DNA of 7,805 nucleotides from Solirubrobacterales bacterium (GTDB lineage: Bacteria; Actinomycetota; Thermoleophilia; Solirubrobacterales; Solirubrobacteraceae): positions 1-7,805 of the forward strand of contig JAOPZO010000167.1 of assembly GCA_025964065.1 (NCBI GenBank). Reading direction: 5' to 3'. The notes beneath the pieces were generated by a model, which saw only the letters and a program-made list of their open reading frames with translations, was not told the DNA's origin and made no database searches. Positions 3,612-7,805 of this stretch are shown in pieces. The position numbers and the translations under genes were made by a program. Each line of letters opens with the position of its first letter. Positions within the stretch are counted from its first letter, which is position 1.

Positions 3612-5998
3612 TCGAGATCGCGCAGGACTCGGCCGACACGACGGTCGAGGTCGGCGGGCCCCGCGGGATTCCTGCGAGCCTGCCGGTCCTCCCGCTCCGG
3701 GAGACCGTCCCGCTGCCCGACACGCTCATGCCGCTCGCGATCGGGCAGGAGCGCTCCGTCCAGCTCGTCAACGACGTGCTGGCGGGCAACCGGATGCTCG
3801 TGATGGTCGCCTCGAGGGAGCCCGAGGACGAGACGCCCGGTCCCGAGCAGCTCTACGACGTCGGGGTCGTGGGATCCGTCGCGCGGATGCTCAAGGTGCC
3901 GGACGGCTCGCTGCGGATCCTCGTCCAGGGCGCGCAGCGGGTCCGCCTCGACACGTGGGAGCAGGAGGAGCCCTACCTCACCGCGAGCATCACCGAGCTG
4001 CCCGACATCGTGCAGGAGTCCCCTGAGCTCGTCGCGCTGCAGCGGAACGTCCTGCGGACCTTCACGGAGATCGTCGAGGAGGTCCCGTACCTCCCCGAGG
4101 AGCTGCAGGTCGCGGTCGCGAACGTCGAGGACCCGAGCACGCTCTCCTACCTCATCGCGGGCGCCCTGCGGCTCAAGACGGAGGAGAAGCAGGAGCTGCT
4201 CGAGGAGCCCGACGTCGCCGCCCGTCTGCGGAAGCTCGTGGAGGCGCTGGCCCGCGAGCTCGAGGTCGTCTCCATCGGCTCGAAGATCCAGTCGCAGGTC
4301 CAGTCCGAGATCGACAAGGGCCAGCGCGAGTACGTGCTGCGCCAGCAGCTCAAGGCGATCCAGGACGAGCTCGGGGAGTTCGACGAGAGCGCGGAGGAGG
4401 CGGGCGAGCTGCGCGAGCAGCTCCACGCCATGGACCTCCCGGCGGACGTCCGCAAGCAGGCCGACCGCGAGCTGAAGCGCCTCGAGCACCTGCCGACCCA
4501 GGCCGCCGAGCACGGCGTCATCCGCACGTACCTCGAGTGGCTCGCCTCCCTGCCGTGGGACCGCTCCACGGAGGACCGGCTCGACCTCGTGCACGCCCGC
4601 GAGGTCCTCGACGAGGACCACTACGACATCACGCAGGTGAAGGAGCGGATCCTCGAGTTCCTCGCCGTGCGGAAGCTCAAGCCGGACGCGCGGGGCTCCA
4701 TCCTCTGCTTCGTCGGGCCGCCCGGCGTCGGCAAGACCTCGCTCGGCCGCTCGATCGCCAAGGCGCTCGGCCGGGAGTTCGAGCGCATCTCCGCCGGCGG
4801 GGTGCGGGACGAGTCGGAGATCCGCGGTCACCGCCGCACGTACATCGGCGCGATGCCCGGCACGATCATCCGCGCGCTCCGCGACGCGGGCTCGAACAAC
4901 CCGCTGTTCATGATCGACGAGATCGACAAGATGGGTGCGGACTACCGGGGCGACCCGGCCAGCGCGATGCTCGAGGTGCTCGACCCGGAGCAGAACGGCG
5001 CGTTCCGCGACCACTACCTCGACGTGCCGTTCAACCTCTCGAACGTCATGTTCATCACGACCGCGAACACCCTGGACACGATTCCGGGGCCGCTCCGGGA
5101 CCGCATGGAGGTCATCGAGCTCGCGGGCTACACCGCCGACGACAAGCTCCAGATCGCCAAGCGCTACCTCGTGCCGCGGCAGGTGGAGCGCAACGGCCTG
5201 AAGAAGTCGTGGATCGCGATCTCCGACGCGGCGCTGAGGGTCATCATCAGCGACTACACCCGCGAAGCCGGCGTCCGCGGGCTCGAGCGGGAGATCGGCA
5301 CGCTCTGCCGGAAGGTCGCCTTCGGGATCGCGAGCGAGGCGGGCGAGGGCGCTCGCGTGAAGCGCACCACGATCGGCGAGGCGCGCGCCCGCGAGCTCCT
5401 GGGGCGGCAGAAGTACTTCGCCGAGACCCGCCGCCGGACCCAGCGCGCCGGCGTCTCGACCGGGCTCGCGTGGACGCCCGTGGGCGGCGACGTCCTGTTC
5501 GTCGAGGCGACCGCGATGCCGTCCAAGAGCCCGAAGCTCGTCATCACGGGCCAGCTCGGCGACGTGATGAAGGAGAGCGCCCAGGCCGCGCTCTCCTACG
5601 TGCGCGCCCACATCGACGACGTCGTGCCCGGGCTCGACCCGGACTGGTTCGACGAGCACGACCTCCACATCCACGTGCCCGCGGGGGCGATCCCGAAGGA
5701 CGGGCCGTCCGCGGGCGTGACGATGGCCACCGCGCTGGTGTCGCTCCTCACGGGGCGGTGCGTCCGCGAGGAGGTCGCGATGACCGGCGAGATCACCCTG
5801 ACCGGGCAGGTGCTGCCGATCGGCGGCCTCAAGGAGAAGGCGCTCGCCGCCCAGCGGCACGGGATCACGACGATCGTCGCGCCCACCCGGAACGAGGGGG
5901 ACGTGGACGAGATCCCGGCCGCCCTGCGGGCCAAGCTCACGTTCCACTGGGTGGAGGAGATCTCGGAGGTCCTCGCGGTCGCGCTGGAACGGCCGTAG
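3608..5998 (+). CDS. lon: ATP-dependent Lon protease (LonA type)
   Basis: Cytoplasmic hexameric AAA+ serine protease that unfolds and degrades misfolded and certain regulatory proteins. It has 796 residues against 784 in E. coli, and is full length. The N-terminal substrate-binding domain begins LPVLPLRETVPLPDTLMPL (about 25-43) and runs to about residue 215. A helical, coiled-coil region follows (about 225-300, with EYVLRQQLKAIQDELGE). In the ATPase domain, Walker A GPPGVGKT is at 370-377 with K376, and Walker B FMIDEID has D437 and E438. The protease domain has the catalytic serine in KDGPSAGVTM (S701) and the catalytic lysine in GGLKEKALAA (K744); their separation of 43 equals that of S679/K722 in E. 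coli. There is no transmembrane insertion, which excludes LonB. The ATG overlaps the hsp20 stop as ATGA, and no Shine-Dalgarno is seen upstream, so its ribosomes probably come from hsp20. No other ATG occurs before the conserved domain. Confidence 0.98.
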   Translation: MIEIAQDSADTTVEVGGPRGIPASLPVLPLRETVPLPDTLMPLAIGQERSVQLVNDVLAGNRMLVMVASREPEDETPGPEQLYDVGVVGSVARMLKVPDGSLRILVQGAQRVRLDTWEQEEPYLTASITELPDIVQESPELVALQRNVLRTFTEIVEEVPYLPEELQVAVANVEDPSTLSYLIAGALRLKTEEKQELLEEPDVAARLRKLVEALARELEVVSIGSKIQSQVQSEIDKGQREYVLRQQLKAIQDELGEFDESAEEAGELREQLHAMDLPADVRKQADRELKRLEHLPTQAAEHGVIRTYLEWLASLPWDRSTEDRLDLVHAREVLDEDHYDITQVKERILEFLAVRKLKPDARGSILCFVGPPGVGKTSLGRSIAKALGREFERISAGGVRDESEIRGHRRTYIGAMPGTIIRALRDAGSNNPLFMIDEIDKMGADYRGDPASAMLEVLDPEQNGAFRDHYLDVPFNLSNVMFITTANTLDTIPGPLRDRMEVIELAGYTADDKLQIAKRYLVPRQVERNGLKKSWIAISDAALRVIISDYTREAGVRGLEREIGTLCRKVAFGIASEAGEGARVKRTTIGEARARELLGRQKYFAETRRRTQRAGVSTGLAWTPVGGDVLFVEATAMPSKSPKLVITGQLGDVMKESAQAALSYVRAHIDDVVPGLDPDWFDEHDLHIHVPAGAIPKDGPSAGVTMATALVSLLTGRCVREEVAMTGEITLTGQVLPIGGLKEKALAAQRHGITTIVAPTRNEGDVDEIPAALRAKLTFHWVEEISEVLAVALERP

Positions 5999-5999
5999 C

Positions 6000-6027
6000 T
6001 GGAACTCCCGGACTTCGGGTATAGGCT
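6000..6027 (+). promoter_or_regulatory. Candidate promoter for the lysine-rich membrane protein gene
   Basis: TGGAAC (6000-6005) and TAGGCT (6022-6027) are separated by 16 bases and fit a sigma-70-type -35/-10 pair; TATAGG (6020-6025) is an overlapping alternative -10. Transcription would start near 6034 and give a leader of about 43 bases. CCCG (6007-6010) and CGGG (6016-6019) form a short hairpin within the spacer. Confidence 0.45.
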
Positions 6028-6050
6028 CCGGAGCACTGCCATCGACCCCC

Positions 6051-6065
6051 CTCACGAGAGGTGAG
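6051..6065 (+). promoter_or_regulatory. Ribosome binding site inside a small hairpin
   Basis: GAGGTGA (6058-6064) matches the anti-Shine-Dalgarno well but lies 12 bases before the ATG at 6077, longer than usual. CTCAC (6051-6055) and GTGAG (6061-6065) can form a 5-bp stem with a GAGAG loop that partly covers the site, which might dampen translation. The stem is short and may not be stable. Confidence 0.4.
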
Positions 6066-6076
6066 CTGAACTCCCC

Positions 6077-6562
6077 ATGAGCAAGAAGAAGAAGGCGGCC
6101 GCCGCCGGCGTCACCGCCGTCGAAGCGGTCGACGCGGTGAAGTCGAACCCGTACCTCCAGAAGGTCGCGACGGACGGTGACCTGCACGACAACGTGCGCG
6201 TCGCCTACGAGTCCGCCCGCACCGCCTACGAGCGCCTCGCGTCCGGCAAGAGCCCGTCGAAGTCCGTGCTCGAGGACAAGAAGCTCCACGCGAACGTCGC
6301 CACCGCCGTCGAGGCGCTGAAGGACGTCGGCTACGCGCTGGCCGACGCCCCGTCGAAGAAGGCCAAGAAGAAGAAGGGCGGCCTGGGCCGCAAGCTGCTC
6401 GTGCTCGTGGTGGGTGCCGGCGTCGCCGTCGCCGTGTCCTCGGACGTGCGCAACAAGCTGCTCGACCTGCTGTTCGGCGCCGAGGAGGAGTTCGACTACA
6501 CCTCGACCACCGCTCCCGCGACGCCCGCCCCGGCGCCCGCGCCGGGCGCACCGACGACCTAG
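6077..6562 (+). CDS. Lysine-rich single-pass membrane protein with an internal repeat, unknown function
   Basis: 161 residues, function not recognised. A basic start (KKKK at 3-6) leads into a charged, mostly helical region (about 14-92). That region contains two similar units offset by 34 residues: LHDNVRVAYE (36-45) and LHANVATAVE (70-79), each followed by a helix ending in L. A lysine cluster (K94, K95, K97-K100) then precedes one hydrophobic segment (about 103-121). After it come a short amphipathic stretch, an acidic patch EEEFD (136-140), and a Thr/Ala/Pro-rich disordered tail (142-161). The lysines just before the membrane segment suggest the repeat domain is cytoplasmic and the tail outside, by the positive-inside rule. 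There is no cleavable signal peptide. It has its own promoter candidate, and hairpins follow it, so it appears to be transcribed alone. It could be a membrane-tethered DNA- or envelope-associated protein, but nothing in the sequence settles this. Confidence 0.8.
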   Translation: MSKKKKAAAAGVTAVEAVDAVKSNPYLQKVATDGDLHDNVRVAYESARTAYERLASGKSPSKSVLEDKKLHANVATAVEALKDVGYALADAPSKKAKKKKGGLGRKLLVLVVGAGVAVAVSSDVRNKLLDLLFGAEEEFDYTSTTAPATPAPAPAPGAPTT

Positions 6563-6610
6563 CCCGCTCGCGGGCACCGAGCTTCGAGGGGCGCCGGAAG
6601 GCGCCCCTCG
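6562..6610 (+). terminator. Tandem GC-rich hairpins, the second a strong terminator-like stem
   Basis: The first hairpin, GCCCG (6562-6566), CTCG, CGGGC (6571-6575), begins on the last base of the stop codon. The second is an 11-bp perfect stem, CGAGGGGCGCC (6585-6595) with GGCGCCCCTCG (6600-6610), closed by the GNRA-type loop GGAA (6596-6599). AGC (6580-6582) and GCT (6613-6615) could extend it across small internal mismatches. No T-run follows. Confidence 0.65.
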
Positions 6611-6660
6611 TCGCTCCGCCCGTCGTGCGCGCCTGGCGCCCTCCTCGCGTGGCGCACGAG

Positions 6661-6666
6661 TAGCGT
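6661..6666 (+). promoter_or_regulatory. Candidate -10 box giving a leaderless glycoside hydrolase mRNA
   Basis: TAGCGT ends seven bases before the GTG at 6674, the distance at which transcription would begin on the start codon itself. No Shine-Dalgarno sequence lies between. The same arrangement occurs before hsp20 (TAGGGT at 3132-3137). No -35 hexamer is evident. Confidence 0.5.
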
Positions 6667-6673
6667 CGCGGGC

Positions 6674-7805
6674 GTGTCCCGCTTCGCGCTCCCCTCCGCG
6701 CGCCGGACGACGGCCGCGCTCTCGACGCTCGGGGTCCTCGTCTGGCTCGCCCTCGCCCCGCCCGAACACGCGGCCGCCGGCGACCCGGCGCCCGAGCCGG
6801 CGCTCGGCGTCCACGCGATGCTCTACCTCGACGCGCCGGCGTCGTTCAAGCGGGCCATGCTGCGGGAGGCCGCGGCGATGGGCGCCTCGCTCGTCCGCGC
6901 GGACGTGCCGCTCGCGCTCATCCGCCCCACGAACGGGATCCCGGACTACGCGGCCTTCGACGAGGATCTCCGGCTCGCGCGCGCCCAGGGCATCGGACTT
7001 CTCGGCCTCATCGGAGCCACGCCCTCGTGGGCCGGCCGCTGCCCGCCGGGCACGCCGTTCCACGAGACCATCCGCTGCCCGTACGCCGACCTCGACCTCT
7101 TCCGGGAGCACGTCCGCGACCTCGCGCGCCGCGGCCGCGGGGTCGTGCAGGCGTGGGAGGTGCTCAACGAGCCGGAGGGAGTCGGGCTGCTCGGGAGCGC
7201 CGAGGAGTACGCGGCCATCCTCGACGCCGCCATCGACGGCATCCGCGCGGGGGACCCGCAGGCGAAGGTCGTGATGGGCGGCTCCCCGTTCCACCCGATC
7301 TCCCTCGCGTTCGTCACGCGGGTCATGCAGGCGCCGGGCTTCGCGTTCGGCAGCCGCATCGACGTCGCGAACGTCCACATCCGCGGGCCGCTGCACACGC
7401 TCGCCGGGCAGGTGCGGCGCTTCCGGGCGCACCTCCTCGCGCTCGGGCTGGACAAGCCGCTGTGGGTGACGGAGTTCGGCTACCCCTCCCGCTACGTCGA
7501 CCAGCTCGACGGGATCTTCGGGAGCTGGCCCGAGGTGCAGCGCGTCGGGCGCGGCGAGAAGGGCCAGGCGACCTACCTGCGCCGCGGCATCCCCACGCTC
7601 CTGGCGGGCGGTGCGGAGAAGGTCTTCGTCGCGCTCCGCGAGGGGTCCGGCGGCATGTTCCAGACCGAGGGGGTGCTGCGCGGCGCGGGCGTCCGCGACC
7701 CCCCGGGCGCCGATCCGCGGGTGGTGCGCAAGCGGGGCTTCCGGGCGGTGCGGTACCTCGTGCGCACCGGGAAGCTGCAGCCGGCGGCGATCGCGCGGGC
7801 GCGGG
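6674..7805 (+). CDS. Secreted glycoside hydrolase-like protein, clan GH-A type, C-terminus cut off
   Basis: Open from the GTG at 6674 to the right edge, 377 complete codons without a stop. A Sec signal peptide is clear: Arg at 3, 10 and 11, a hydrophobic core ALSTLGVLVWLALA (15-28), and cleavage expected after the alanines at 33-35. The mature part looks like a (beta/alpha)8 barrel. WEVLNEP carries the likely acid/base E166 after the strand-4 N165, and WVTEFGYPS carries the likely nucleophile E267 at strand 7. These are the hallmarks of clan GH-A (GH5, GH39, GH51 and relatives). LVRADVPL (about 73-80) and ANVHIRG resemble other clan strands. C123 and C135 could form a disulfide in the secreted protein. 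The family within the clan, and so the substrate (beta-xyloside, beta-glucan, mannan or other), cannot be given. Some clan-like domains in actinobacteria are poorly characterised. The start rests on the complete signal peptide and the TAGCGT box seven bases upstream. Confidence 0.85.
   Translation, partial: MSRFALPSARRTTAALSTLGVLVWLALAPPEHAAAGDPAPEPALGVHAMLYLDAPASFKRAMLREAAAMGASLVRADVPLALIRPTNGIPDYAAFDEDLRLARAQGIGLLGLIGATPSWAGRCPPGTPFHETIRCPYADLDLFREHVRDLARRGRGVVQAWEVLNEPEGVGLLGSAEEYAAILDAAIDGIRAGDPQAKVVMGGSPFHPISLAFVTRVMQAPGFAFGSRIDVANVHIRGPLHTLAGQVRRFRAHLLALGLDKPLWVTEFGYPSRYVDQLDGIFGSWPEVQRVGRGEKGQATYLRRGIPTLLAGGAEKVFVALREGSGGMFQTEGVLRGAGVRDPPGADPRVVRKRGFRAVRYLVRTGKLQPAAIARAR

Noticed and set aside
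6000..6023. ECF-sigma-type promoter (GGAAC followed by GTAT) after lon
   Set aside because: The gap between the two elements is about 13 bases, shorter than the usual 15-17, and a normal -35/-10 pair with 16-base spacing overlaps it.
6414..7274. A 286-codon plus-strand frame overlapping the glycoside hydrolase
   Set aside because: An Arg/Ser/Pro-rich shadow. The frame starting at 6674 has a signal peptide and paired catalytic motifs and stays open to the window end.
3428..7432. A 1334-codon open frame on the minus strand opposite hsp20, lon, the membrane protein and the glycoside hydrolase
   Set aside because: Its translation is a low-complexity Arg/Asp/Glu/Leu/Val-rich string with no domain, antisense to genes with intact catalytic motifs. 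Strong third-position GC bias makes such shadows common.
1..7805. Mobile elements, CRISPR arrays, toxin-antitoxin pairs or defence genes
   Set aside because: No transposase, integrase, terminal inverted repeats, regularly spaced repeats or typical small paired genes are present; codon use looks even across the window.

Overview
This window looks like ordinary, gene-dense chromosomal DNA from a very high-GC actinobacterium. Codon third positions are almost all G or C, GTG and TTG starts are used, and two genes have actinobacterial-style -10 boxes only a few bases before the start codon. The combination of genes, above all the small cysteine-rich protein and the lysine-rich one-TM protein, reminds me of the Thermoleophilia/Solirubrobacterales. 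That placement is from memory, not from a search. I see no mobile element, phage gene, CRISPR array, tRNA or rRNA.

Layout, left to right. (1) The 3' end of an FMN-dependent alpha-hydroxy-acid oxidase/dehydrogenase (1-503, +). (2) A 197-bp spacer with three short inverted repeats; the last can compete with a stem that would bury the ribosome binding site of the next gene. (3) A 77-residue protein with five clustered cysteines (701-934, +). It converges on (4) an NhaA-type Na+/H+ antiporter (945-2183, -); a single 9-bp-arm palindrome contains both stop codons. (5) A 120-bp divergent promoter region whose two genes both start with TTG: nhaA leftward and (6) a metallo-beta-lactamase-fold hydrolase rightward (2304-3095, +). 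(7) A small heat-shock protein (3147-3611, +) overlaps (8) Lon protease (3608-5998, +) by four bases (ATGA), forming a two-gene protein-quality-control operon. (9) A lysine-rich protein with one membrane segment and an internal repeat (6077-6562, +), followed by two GC-rich hairpins, the second an 11-bp stem with a GGAA loop. (10) The start of a secreted clan GH-A-like glycoside hydrolase (6674 to beyond the end, +).

The clearest functional unit is hsp20-lon. A holdase that keeps unfolded proteins soluble is translationally linked to the ATP-dependent protease that degrades such proteins. The other genes are housekeeping or envelope functions (pH and Na+ homeostasis, hydroxy-acid oxidation, a phosphodiesterase-like hydrolase, a secreted carbohydrase) with no obvious shared pathway. 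I do not see a clearly new multi-gene system. The best leads are the competing RNA structures before the cysteine-rich gene, that uncharacterised protein itself, the hsp20-lon coupling, and the repeat-containing membrane protein after lon.
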